A DNA stretch of 14,198 nt from DAOOPX01 sp964653045. GTDB lineage: Bacteria; Patescibacteriota; Microgenomatia; UBA1400; PJMF01. A program made the position numbers and the translations under genes. The notes under the pieces are model-generated. The model ran no database searches. It was given only the letters and a program-made list of their open reading frames with translations, and was not told the DNA's origin. Below, piece by piece: positions 7,121 to 14,105 of the stretch; the stretch's first letter is position 1; each line of letters begins with the position of its first letter. The stretch lies in the NCBI GenBank assembly GCA_964653045.1, contig CAZZBW010000023.1, positions 1-14,198 of the forward strand. Direction: 5' to 3'.

Positions 7121-7384
7121 ATGAACGACAACCAAACGCAAAAAAAACAAGTTTCCCCCGACCGAACTAGTACTCAGCTCAAGCGGGTGCAAGGACAAGT
7201 GGGTGGGGTGATTAAGATGCTGGAGGACGATCGGGATTGCATTGAGATTGTCCGCCAGGTAGTGGCCGCGCGCAACTCGCTGGGGCGAGTAGCGCGCGAC
7301 ATTTTATCAGGTGAAGTATCTCGGTGCTCTAGGTCAAGACAATGGACGCAGCTAGAAGATTTGCTTAAAGAAGCATTAAGGTAG
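7121..7384 (+). CDS. CsoR/CstR-family transcriptional repressor
   Basis: An 87-residue all-helical repressor of the CsoR/RcnR/FrmR/CstR family; the segment LKRVQGQVGGVIKMLEDDRDC (20-40) is diagnostic. Copper-sensing CsoR uses Cys-His-Cys spaced 25 and 4 residues apart. Here C40 and C69 keep that spacing, but the His position is Glu65. Copper sensing is therefore doubtful, and a two-cysteine thiol or persulfide switch as in CstR is more plausible (inference). It sits one promoter downstream of dnaG and 70 bp before trxA-trxB, with a matching operator over its own promoter, so it probably controls itself and perhaps the thioredoxin genes by read-through. No ribosome site is seen, consistent with a near-leaderless start. 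The coding region holds a 14-bp hairpin with one mismatch. Confidence 0.9.
   Translation: MNDNQTQKKQVSPDRTSTQLKRVQGQVGGVIKMLEDDRDCIEIVRQVVAARNSLGRVARDILSGEVSRCSRSRQWTQLEDLLKEALR
7267..7298. repeat. 14-bp hairpin (one mismatch) inside csoR-like gene
   Basis: Positions 7267-7280 and 7285-7298 pair at 13 of 14 positions (mismatch A7274/A7291) around loop TGGG. It encodes AARNSLGRVARD, a normally conserved helix of the repressor family. Confidence 0.95.
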
Positions 7385-7418
7385 TACTTGCCGCAAATTT
7401 TGAAAACTAAGAACTTTG

Positions 7419-7433
7419 TATTAATTATTAATA
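7419..7433. promoter_or_regulatory. AT palindrome upstream of trxA
   Basis: TATTAAT (7419-7425) and ATTAATA (7427-7433) form a perfect inverted repeat around one T, in the 70-bp gap between the repressor gene and trxA. It may be an operator or part of a promoter; TTGAAA at 7400-7405 is a candidate but poorly spaced -35. A low-complexity coincidence is possible. Confidence 0.35.
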
Positions 7434-7454
7434 AATAGATATAAGGAGACAAAC

Positions 7455-7790
7455 ATGTCAGACACAAAACAGTCAGGAGCAGTTCATTTGAATGAAACCA
7501 GCTTTGATCAAACGCTTAAAGATGCTGGCGATAAGCCAGTGTTAGTTGATTTCTTCGCTGAGTGGTGCGGCCCGTGCCGGATGGCGGCACCGATCATTGA
7601 TGCTTTAGCCGATGAGTACCAGGGTAAGGCCGTGATCGCCAAAGTCAACGTCGATGAGAATCATGGCTTGTCGGGAAAATATAATGTTATGAGTATTCCC
7701 ACCGTGATTTTGTTCAAAAATGGTCAAGAAGTTGGTAGGCAAACTGGTTTTGCCGGTCGCGATGGTTACGTCAAGATGCTAGAAGGCTAA
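7455..7790 (+). CDS. trxA: Thioredoxin
   Basis: A cytoplasmic dithiol reductant of 111 residues, the normal size. The active site WCGPC is at residues 37-41 after VLVDFFAE, and the cis-proline loop SIPT and the following strand TVILFKNGQEVGR are intact. No signal peptide is present. The start ATG has a strong ribosome site AAGGAG at 7443-7448, 6 nt away. The TAA stop overlaps the ATG of trxB, so the reductase is made with its substrate. The repressor gene upstream suggests redox or sulfur-stress control. Confidence 0.98.
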   Translation: MSDTKQSGAVHLNETSFDQTLKDAGDKPVLVDFFAEWCGPCRMAAPIIDALADEYQGKAVIAKVNVDENHGLSGKYNVMSIPTVILFKNGQEVGRQTGFAGRDGYVKMLEG

Positions 7791-8890
7791 TGCTTCGACA
7801 AAACTTTAACATGACAAAATCACAAAAAACTAAGTTAGCGATTATTGGCTCAGGTCCGGCAGGTTTTACTGCCGCGATCTATGCGGCGCGAGCTGAGCTC
7901 GCGCCAATCTTGATTGCCGGCCTGAAGGCCGGCGGCCAGCTGATGTTCACCAGCGTGGTCGAGAATTTTCCTGGATTTGAGCAGGGTAAGAATGGTCCCG
8001 ATCTGATGATCGAGATGCGTCAGCAAGCGGCGCGGTTTGGCACCCAAATTCTAGATACTTGGGCGACCGCAGTGGATTTGACTGCTCGGCCGTTTAAAGT
8101 CTGGACAAATTTACCAGCTGAGCTTAGTCCAACTGATTTCGATCAGACGTCGCCCGAACAGTGGCAGAGAGTTCAGGCAGCGATCAAACAGACTCCGCCC
8201 GCGATTGAAGCAGATTCGATCATTATTAGCACTGGTGCTGCCTCAATTATTCCACCAGTTGCTGGTGGTAAAAAGCTGTTGGGTAAGGGTATTGCCACTT
8301 GTGCTGTGTGTGATGCGGCTTTTTTTCGCGATAAAACTACGTTTGTAGTGGGCGGCGGTGACAGCGCTATGGAAGATGCGCTAGCTCTGGCCAAGTTTGC
8401 TCAGAGCGTCACTATTATTCACCGCCGCGACAGTTTCAAAGCCAGTAAAATCATGCAGGAGCGGGTGCTCCATCATCCCAAGATCAAAGTGTTGTGGAAC
8501 AGTCAAGTACTGGCTGCGGAAGGTGATACTCACCTGACTGAGATAATAGTGGAAAACGTTGAGACTAAAACCCAGCAGACTTTAGCGGCCGACGGTTTAT
8601 TTTTTGCCATTGGTCATAAACCGTTGACTCAGCTTTTTGCCGATCAAATCGAGCTGGATACTCATGGTTACATCGTTACTGCCCAAAGTCCGAGCCAAAA
8701 TGGTTTGGCTATGGCGCAGCAACGTTTGTCAGGTCATGGTTTAGTCCAGTATCCAAGCATGACTTCGGTTGAAGGCGTGTTCGCGGCCGGAGACGTGGTC
8801 GATATTCGCTACAAACAAGCGATTACTTCAGCCGGACAAGGAACCAGTGCCGCACTTGACGTAGAGCGCTGGCTCGAAACTCAGAATTAA
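7790..8890 (+). CDS. trxB: Thioredoxin reductase
   Basis: An FAD enzyme that uses NADPH to reduce thioredoxin. It has 366 residues, longer than the usual 310-320. FAD motif GSGPAGFTAA is at 20-29, the redox pair CAVC at 171-174 (CATC in most homologues), NADPH motifs GGGDSAMEDA (188-197) and HRRDSFKAS (211-219), and the C-terminal FAD motif GDVVDIRYKQAITSAGQG at 334-351. Extra length comes from two insertions, about 107-141 (Pro/Gln/Glu-rich) and about 298-325. The HRR motif favours NADPH. The start ATG overlaps the trxA stop (TAATG) behind AGAAGG; Met8 (7811) is an alternative without a ribosome site. Two GC-rich hairpins lie near its 5' end. Confidence 0.95.
   Translation: MLRQNFNMTKSQKTKLAIIGSGPAGFTAAIYAARAELAPILIAGLKAGGQLMFTSVVENFPGFEQGKNGPDLMIEMRQQAARFGTQILDTWATAVDLTARPFKVWTNLPAELSPTDFDQTSPEQWQRVQAAIKQTPPAIEADSIIISTGAASIIPPVAGGKKLLGKGIATCAVCDAAFFRDKTTFVVGGGDSAMEDALALAKFAQSVTIIHRRDSFKASKIMQERVLHHPKIKVLWNSQVLAAEGDTHLTEIIVENVETKTQQTLAADGLFFAIGHKPLTQLFADQIELDTHGYIVTAQSPSQNGLAMAQQRLSGHGLVQYPSMTSVEGVFAAGDVVDIRYKQAITSAGQGTSAALDVERWLETQN
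7885..7905. repeat. Perfect 9-bp hairpin inside trxB
   Basis: GGCGCGAGC (7885-7893) and GCTCGCGCC (7897-7905) with loop TGA, encoding AARAELAP after the FAD-binding loop. Confidence 0.92.
7916..7933. repeat. Second trxB hairpin, 7-bp arms
   Basis: GCCGGCC (7916-7922) and GGCCGGC (7927-7933) with loop TGAA, only 10 nt after the previous hairpin. It encodes AGLKAGG, which in the family is a glycine-rich loop. Confidence 0.85.
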
Positions 8891-8938
8891 GCTTTAAAAG
8901 TACTTACTTTATTAACTGTTGACTGAAAGGAAGTTTTT

Positions 8939-10258
8939 ATGTCGGTAAATCCTCACGTGCAGGCTGTGACTCAACTTGAAAAAGTGGCTAAATTACTCGA
9001 ATCACAATACTCAGACAAAAAATTGTTCAAAAAAGCGATTGATAAACTGAAAAAACCGGATCGAGTAATCGAGGGTAAGCTGAAAATTAAGCTAGATAAC
9101 GGCAAGACAGCCGAGTATCAAGCCTACCGCAGCCAACACGATAATGCCCGTGGTCCGTACAAGGGTGGGATTCGGTTCCATCCTGGCGTGACCAAGGAAG
9201 AAGTAATGGCACTCTCCACTTGGATGACTTGGAAGTGTGCGGTTACAGGTATTCCGTACGGTGGCTCTAAAGGTGGGGTGGTACTTGATCCAAAGAAACT
9301 TTCGTTAGCTGAACTTCAACGTTTAAGTCGCGCTTATAGCGAAATGTTAGTTAATGATATCGGTCCTTGGACCGATGTGCCCGCACCAGATATGGGGACA
9401 ACGCCGCAAATTATGGCCTGGATGGTAGACGCGTGGGAAAAGGCGCGCGTCAAACACGATGGGATCATCAGCGTCAATCCGCTAGCTACTTTTACTGGCA
9501 AGCCGGTTGAGCTCGGTGGCTCACAAGGTCGAGACGAAGCTACAGGCTTGGGTGGTGTGTTTATTCTAGAAAAGTTGGCTGAGAAAATGGGTTGGGAACG
9601 TAAGCGCGACATCACCGTAGCAGTGCAGGGTTTTGGTAACGTCGGCTACTGGTTTGCCTATCACGCTGACCGCTTGGGTTACAAAGTGGTCGCCATCTCG
9701 GATTCTAGAGGAGGGGTGTATTTAGCCACTGGTCTTGATCCCGTTCAAACTTTGGCTTGCAAAAAAACTTCGGGCAAATCGGTCAGCGAGTGTATGTGTA
9801 ACAAAGATGGTTGTATGTTAGAGCTGGGTAAGAGAATTACTAATCAAGAATTATTGGAACTACCCGTGGACGTGTTAGTGCCGGCAGCGATGGAGGGTGT
9901 GATTACTGCGGAGAACGCCAAGCGGATTCAAGCCAAACAGATCATTGAAATGGCTAACGGACCGATTACTCCAGATGCGGACGAGATTTTGGATAAAAGA
10001 GGCATTTTAGTCATACCCGATGTGTTGGCTAACGCTGGTGGGGTAACCACCTCATATTTTGAGTGGGTACAAAATCTGTATGGATACAGTTGGAGTCGGG
10101 CTGAAGTTTTGGCCAAACTTCAGCCACTGATGGAGTCGGCTTTTGAGCAAATGTGGTCGCTCAAAAGCCAGATTAACCAGACCGCCCGCTTGAGCACTTA
10201 TGCTCAAGCGGTCAAAGCTGTGATTGACGCTTTGCTGCTACGTGGCCGGATCAGCTAA
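8939..10258 (+). CDS. gdhA: Glutamate dehydrogenase (Glu/Leu/Phe/Val family)
   Basis: Interconverts glutamate and 2-oxoglutarate plus ammonia with NAD(P). It has 439 residues, the hexameric small-subunit size. Substrate-site motifs are RGPYKGGIRFHP (71-82, K75), MTWKCAV (K99), GGSKGG (K111) and APDMGT (Asp151). The Rossmann motif GFGNVG is at 231-236, with AISDSRGG ending the second strand. Cofactor preference cannot be read reliably. A segment usually rich in Gly/Val instead carries Cys274, Cys285, Cys287 and Cys292. AAGGAA (8927-8932) sits 6 nt before the ATG. Four short-loop inverted repeats lie inside the gene, three of them within its last 160 bp. gdhA is assigned by family, not proven substrate. 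Confidence 0.93.
   Translation: MSVNPHVQAVTQLEKVAKLLESQYSDKKLFKKAIDKLKKPDRVIEGKLKIKLDNGKTAEYQAYRSQHDNARGPYKGGIRFHPGVTKEEVMALSTWMTWKCAVTGIPYGGSKGGVVLDPKKLSLAELQRLSRAYSEMLVNDIGPWTDVPAPDMGTTPQIMAWMVDAWEKARVKHDGIISVNPLATFTGKPVELGGSQGRDEATGLGGVFILEKLAEKMGWERKRDITVAVQGFGNVGYWFAYHADRLGYKVVAISDSRGGVYLATGLDPVQTLACKKTSGKSVSECMCNKDGCMLELGKRITNQELLELPVDVLVPAAMEGVITAENAKRIQAKQIIEMANGPITPDADEILDKRGILVIPDVLANAGGVTTSYFEWVQNLYGYSWSRAEVLAKLQPLMESAFEQMWSLKSQINQTARLSTYAQAVKAVIDALLLRGRIS
9359..9376. repeat. Intragenic palindrome in gdhA, 8-bp arms
   Basis: ATCGGTCC (9359-9366) and GGACCGAT (9369-9376) around TT, encoding IGPWTD just before the catalytic Asp loop. Confidence 0.85.
10099..10125. repeat. Perfect 11-bp hairpin in gdhA
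   Basis: GGCTGAAGTTT (10099-10109) and AAACTTCAGCC (10115-10125) with loop TGGCC, encoding AEVLAKLQP. First of three hairpins in a row. Confidence 0.95.
10139..10168. repeat. Perfect 10-bp hairpin in gdhA
   Basis: GCTTTTGAGC (10139-10148) and GCTCAAAAGC (10159-10168) with a 10-nt loop, encoding AFEQMWSLKS. Second of three. Confidence 0.92.
10186..10211. repeat. Perfect 11-bp hairpin in gdhA
   Basis: CCGCTTGAGCA (10186-10196) and TGCTCAAGCGG (10201-10211) with loop CTTA, encoding ARLSTYAQAV. Third of three. It shares the string CTTGAGC/GCTCAAG with the neighbouring hairpin only in part (TTGAGC/GCTCAA). Confidence 0.95.
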
Positions 10259-10271
10259 CTGCTGCTCCGGC
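10245..10271 (+). terminator. Hairpin at the gdhA stop codon
   Basis: GCCGGA (10245-10250) pairs with TCCGGC (10266-10271), and CAGC (10252-10255) with GCTG (10261-10264), separated by one mismatch; the loop holds the TAA stop. The downstream sequence GATTAATTAT is AT-rich but lacks a T-run, so it would be a weak intrinsic terminator. Confidence 0.4.
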
Positions 10272-10296
10272 GATTAATTATAAACAAAGGCTCGAC

Positions 10297-10324
10297 TTGC
10301 TAAGTAATCGATCCGGTATATAAT
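10297..10324 (+). promoter_or_regulatory. Likely rpoD promoter
   Basis: TTGCTA (10297-10302), 16-bp spacer, consensus TATAAT (10319-10324), about 40 bp before the rpoD ATG. Predicted start near 10331. It lies in the only sizeable gap between gdhA and rpoD. Confidence 0.6.
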
Positions 10325-10364
10325 TGTGAACTTGTAGGATAAACACTTATCTGTTGTGGTATCT

Positions 10365-11456
<1,092 letters not shown>

Positions 11457-11467
11457 ATACCCAATTT

Positions 11468-12202
11468 ATGAAGCTCCTGTCGCTTAACATTGAGGGTGAT
11501 AAACATCTGGAAAGCAGAATCTTTCCCCTTTTGCGCTCAGAAAAATTTGATGCACTATGTTTGCAGGAAGTGTTTGCTCAAGACATACCAAAAATTGTTG
11601 AGGTTAGTCAGCTGCTGGAGTATGTCTTTGTCCCGCAAGCTCGGATTACTCGACCCAATCCGCATCAGCCTCCCAGGGGTGAGTGGGGAATTGCCCTGTT
11701 TGGCAAAAAAATATCCCAAGTGCGACGCGATTACTATGTTGGTAACGCAGAAACTCTTCCAGAATTTTTTATGAATGACGAACCCAACTCGATGAGTCGG
11801 GTGTTGCTGAGTGCTGTGGTTGAAGTGAGCCAGCAGCGTTTTCACCTAGCCACCACTCACTTTACTTGGTCTGGTGCGGGTGCTGTTACAGAGTTGCAAC
11901 TAGCTAACTTCATTTTGTTAAAAAAACTATTAACTAATTTTAATGAGCTCATTCTCTGTGGTGATTTCAACACTCCCCGTGGTGGGGAGATCTATGATCA
12001 GTTGTCAGCAATGTATACCGATAATATTCCACTTGAGGTGCAGACTACTGTTGATAAAAACCTGCATAAATCTGGTGAAGATATTCGCTTGGTCGTCGAC
12101 GGACTGTTTACCAGTGAGCATTACCAGGTAAACAATCCCGAAGTCATGAGCGGAGTGAGTGATCACATGGCCGTGATCGCTGAGATTGCGCGTCGTATCT
12201 AA
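11468..12202 (+). CDS. Endonuclease/exonuclease/phosphatase-fold hydrolase
   Basis: A soluble metal-dependent phosphodiesterase fold (EEP superfamily) of 244 residues. Family motifs in order: LSLNIEG with Asn7, LCLQEV with catalytic Glu34, ATTHFTW with His131, LCGDFNTP with Asp166 and Asn168, VDGLF with Asp211, and SDHMAV with Asp232-His233. All metal and catalytic positions appear present. The superfamily includes exonuclease III, nucleases, inositol phosphatases and sphingomyelinases, and the sequence does not resolve the substrate. No signal peptide. It begins 11 nt after the rpoD stop without its own ribosome site, so it is probably co-transcribed. Its stop is only 2 nt from that of the convergent sortase gene. 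Confidence 0.85.
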   Translation: MKLLSLNIEGDKHLESRIFPLLRSEKFDALCLQEVFAQDIPKIVEVSQLLEYVFVPQARITRPNPHQPPRGEWGIALFGKKISQVRRDYYVGNAETLPEFFMNDEPNSMSRVLLSAVVEVSQQRFHLATTHFTWSGAGAVTELQLANFILLKKLLTNFNELILCGDFNTPRGGEIYDQLSAMYTDNIPLEVQTTVDKNLHKSGEDIRLVVDGLFTSEHYQVNNPEVMSGVSDHMAVIAEIARRI

Positions 12203-12204
12203 GT

Positions 12205-12831
12205 TTAGGATTCCAAGGAAAAACAGTACTGGTAAACTGGTTCTGGCTCGGCCAAAACCACAAACCGGCGTGAGTCAAATAGACCGGAGCAAGTATAAAG
12301 AATTAACGTTTCAGCTATACGTGGCTCAAGAATTTGGGTATCATTAGGATTGACTTCGATCACTTCCATGATCTGGTACTCCCTTTTCGAGCCATTGGTT
12401 AGGGTAATGGTGATTTTTTCGTCGCCTGTCAGGCGTAACATATTGCCAAAGACATTTCGAGTATTGTGGCCGTAGATAATGATGTTGCCGCCCTGCCCCG
12501 GCAGGGCGGAACCGGTCCAGTACACCGCTTGATTGAGATTGTTGGTCCAGCTACCATCACGGTAGTGACCCAAGCCAACTGAGATATCAACTAAGTTGCC
12601 CAGTCTGATATGGGCAGGTTGCTGATCAACAAACGGTGATTGGCGTGATTGAGGCGCTTCTGAGATGGCATAATCCAGTTGATAGCTACTGAGGCGGTCA
12701 CGCCAGTGAGTAAACGAGTAACTGAAGAAAGCCAAAGCGATAAAAAGCCAGGAAATCGAACGCGCGCTCTGGAGCCAGCGGCTCCAGAGCGCGTAATTCC
12801 AATCTAAGTAGGCAGACCACAGTTTGCGCAT
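12205..12831 (-). CDS. Sortase (class D/E-like transpeptidase)
   Basis: Membrane-bound cysteine transpeptidase that anchors or polymerises surface proteins. It has 208 residues with one N-terminal membrane helix (about 26-40) and an extracytoplasmic sortase barrel. The catalytic triad is visible: His122 in IIIYGHNT, Cys181 in LILYTCSG (TLxTC-type motif), and Arg188 or Arg189 in DSRRFVV. The single N-terminal helix and short barrel resemble classes D and E; the exact class is uncertain. Its ATG overlaps the TAA of the surface protein gene by one base, so substrate and enzyme are made together. Two perfect hairpins lie in the gene, one with 14-bp arms just after the start. Confidence 0.93.
   Translation of the reverse strand: MRKLWSAYLDWNYALWSRWLQSARSISWLFIALAFFSYSFTHWRDRLSSYQLDYAISEAPQSRQSPFVDQQPAHIRLGNLVDISVGLGHYRDGSWTNNLNQAVYWTGSALPGQGGNIIIYGHNTRNVFGNMLRLTGDEKITITLTNGSKREYQIMEVIEVNPNDTQILEPRIAETLILYTCSGLFDSRRFVVLAEPEPVYQYCFSLES
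12488..12509. repeat. Perfect 10-bp palindrome in the sortase gene
   Basis: CCGCCCTGCC (12488-12497) and GGCAGGGCGG (12500-12509) around CC; as a hairpin it would be 9 bp with a 4-nt loop. It encodes SALPGQGGN just before the catalytic His strand. Confidence 0.93.
12763..12793. repeat. Perfect 14-bp hairpin at the sortase 5' end
   Basis: CGCGCTCTGGAGCC (12763-12776) and GGCTCCAGAGCGCG (12780-12793) with loop AGC. It begins 38 nt after the sortase start codon and encodes YALWSRWLQSARS, so it could also affect early translation. Second longest hairpin in the window. Confidence 0.95.
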
Positions 12832-14042
12832 TATCTAGCCAATTTTTTGGCACGAGCTACAGCCACCAGGCCGAGCACACCAGAGATCATGGCGGAGAAG
12901 TCAGCGAACAGACCAGTGTCAGCAAACCCGAGCACTTGGCCAGAGCTGACAGTGGTAGTGGTGCTTGCACCCAATACCGTCCCGCCCACAGCTGGGCAGT
13001 CTGGTAGGTCGACGGTGAGCTCTCTAGATTCAAACCCATCTGCTCTTGCCTTGAGTTTGTTCTCACCATCCCAGTTGTAGTACACGATGGCATATCCGTC
13101 TGAGGCAGTTTCCGCGCGACGATCAAGACCGTTGTAGGTGAAGGTCACCCAGACGTTCTCGACGCCCTCACTATCATCAGTCAGCTTCATGCTGGCCTTG
13201 ACGTAATCGCTGTCACAGCTAGCTGACGCCTTAAGTCTGGATTTTTTACCCTCTTCCTCATCTTCCTCTGGCTCCTCGGTTGGGGTCGGGGTAGGTTGTA
13301 CGATGATCGAAGTTGGAGTCGGTGTAGGTTGCTCCGTTACTGAGGTAGGAGTAGGAGTCGGTTGTCCATTAATCCCCGTTGGAGTTGGAGAAGGATTTTC
13401 TACTACCATAGTAGGAGTCGGCGTAGGAGAAGAAACCGGTTTTTCACACTTCCAATTTTTGGCTGGACCATCTTTTTCGACGCAGACCAGACCCTCACAA
13501 CACTCCATTTGTGAATTATTCAACTCACATTCGGCATGCTCAACTTTACACTGCGGACCTTCTGTGGGAACTGGGGTGTTAGAAGGAGTAACTACTGGGG
13601 TAGATGTCGGAGCAACGGTGGGCACACTCGTGGGTGCTGTGGTGGGAGTTGCAGTGGGCGATGTGCTCGACTGTTGCTTGTAACTTATGTGAGAAATATC
13701 TGGTTTTTGATTTCCCCCACAATTACTTTCACTAATTTCTACTTTTGTCCGGCTGTTTTTAAAATCTACTTTCCAACAAACCTGTGTACCATCATTAGTG
13801 AAAAACTTGATCAAGTTACCACCTTTGACACACACATCGGTAATGGTTTTACCAGCATCGGCATCATAGGTTTTATTATTCCAATTCTTTTGCCACTCCA
13901 CTTTTTTCCAATCGCCACCGTCTGGACAGGTGTCTTGTTTGGCGACAGCTTGGTGAGAAGTAAGTGTCATAGCTACAATCGAAGCCACGACGATACCAAA
14001 CAGCAGTCCAAATCTTTTTAATTTGAACAAAGATGCTTTCAT
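12831..14042 (-). CDS. Modular sortase-anchored surface protein with cystine-knot-like module
   Basis: A 403-residue secreted protein. Signal peptide 1-34 (hydrophobic 11-28, cleavage after AVA). Module 1 (about 38-121) has four Cys (39, 71, 89, 108) and ends ISHISYK, resembling a common bacterial surface domain with 'vCVK...ISHI'. A Pro/Thr linker (128-160) leads to a six-Cys module (165-199), then an 11-residue PT repeat x5 (205-259), an acidic patch EEPEEDEEE, and an Ig-like or regulatory-like beta domain (270-350) of the 'SDGYA' type. The C-terminus is VLGFADTG (FADTG 373-377), a hydrophobic helix (378-396) and basic tail RAKKLAR: a complete sorting signal close to LAxTG. AAAGGA lies 5 nt before the ATG. 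It is first gene of the operon with the sortase. The exact binding role is unknown. Confidence 0.88.
   Translation of the reverse strand: MKASLFKLKRFGLLFGIVVASIVAMTLTSHQAVAKQDTCPDGGDWKKVEWQKNWNNKTYDADAGKTITDVCVKGGNLIKFFTNDGTQVCWKVDFKNSRTKVEISESNCGGNQKPDISHISYKQQSSTSPTATPTTAPTSVPTVAPTSTPVVTPSNTPVPTEGPQCKVEHAECELNNSQMECCEGLVCVEKDGPAKNWKCEKPVSSPTPTPTMVVENPSPTPTGINGQPTPTPTSVTEQPTPTPTSIIVQPTPTPTEEPEEDEEEGKKSRLKASASCDSDYVKASMKLTDDSEGVENVWVTFTYNGLDRRAETASDGYAIVYYNWDGENKLKARADGFESRELTVDLPDCPAVGGTVLGASTTTTVSSGQVLGFADTGLFADFSAMISGVLGLVAVARAKKLAR
12913..12955. repeat. Near-perfect inverted repeat over the sorting signal
   Basis: CCAGTGTCAGC (12913-12923) and GCTGACAGTGG (12945-12955) pair at 10 of 11 positions with a 21-nt loop. 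The left arm covers the FADTG codons. Confidence 0.6.
13266..13430 (-). repeat. 33-bp tandem repeat encoding 11-residue PT units (x5)
   Basis: Residues 205-259 of the surface protein fall into five 11-residue units starting at 205, 216, 227, 238 and 249, each with a PTPTPT-type core followed by four or five variable residues (MVVE, GING, SVTE, SIIV, EEPE). It is a likely extended spacer lifting the cysteine-rich modules from the cell. Copy number could vary between strains. Confidence 0.85.
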
Positions 14043-14089
14043 GCGATCCTTTTCTGGGTCAGGTAATATACTTACTAAAACTATTATCG

Positions 14090-14105
14090 TGGAGTAATTA
14101 CTCCA
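14090..14105. promoter_or_regulatory. Perfect 16-bp palindrome upstream of surface protein-sortase operon
   Basis: TGGAGTAATTACTCCA is a perfect palindrome 48 bp before the surface protein ATG. Possible -10 boxes on the minus strand (TATATT at 14067-14072) lie between it and the gene, so it is well placed as an operator. No regulator is encoded nearby. The remaining 14106-14198 shows no gene; it holds only a 10-bp palindrome TTTCCGGAAA at 14162-14171. Confidence 0.45.

Noticed and set aside
7121..7384. Copper-responsive CsoR annotation
   Set aside because: The His ligand is replaced by Glu65 and no copper exporter or chaperone gene is nearby, so only the family assignment is kept.
8352..8428. 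10-bp inverted repeat GCGGCGGTGA/TCACCGCCGC in trxB
   Set aside because: The arms are 57 nt apart and encode the conserved GGGDS and HRRDS NADPH motifs, so coincidence through codon choice is likely.
13266..13430. Possible CRISPR array from the regular repeats
   Set aside because: Repeats are in frame, encode PT units every 33 bp, and have no unique spacers or cas genes.
13303..13683. Plus-strand open frame rich in Gly-Val repeats
   Set aside because: It is the antisense shadow of the Pro/Thr linker codons of the surface protein; no ribosome site or independent domain.
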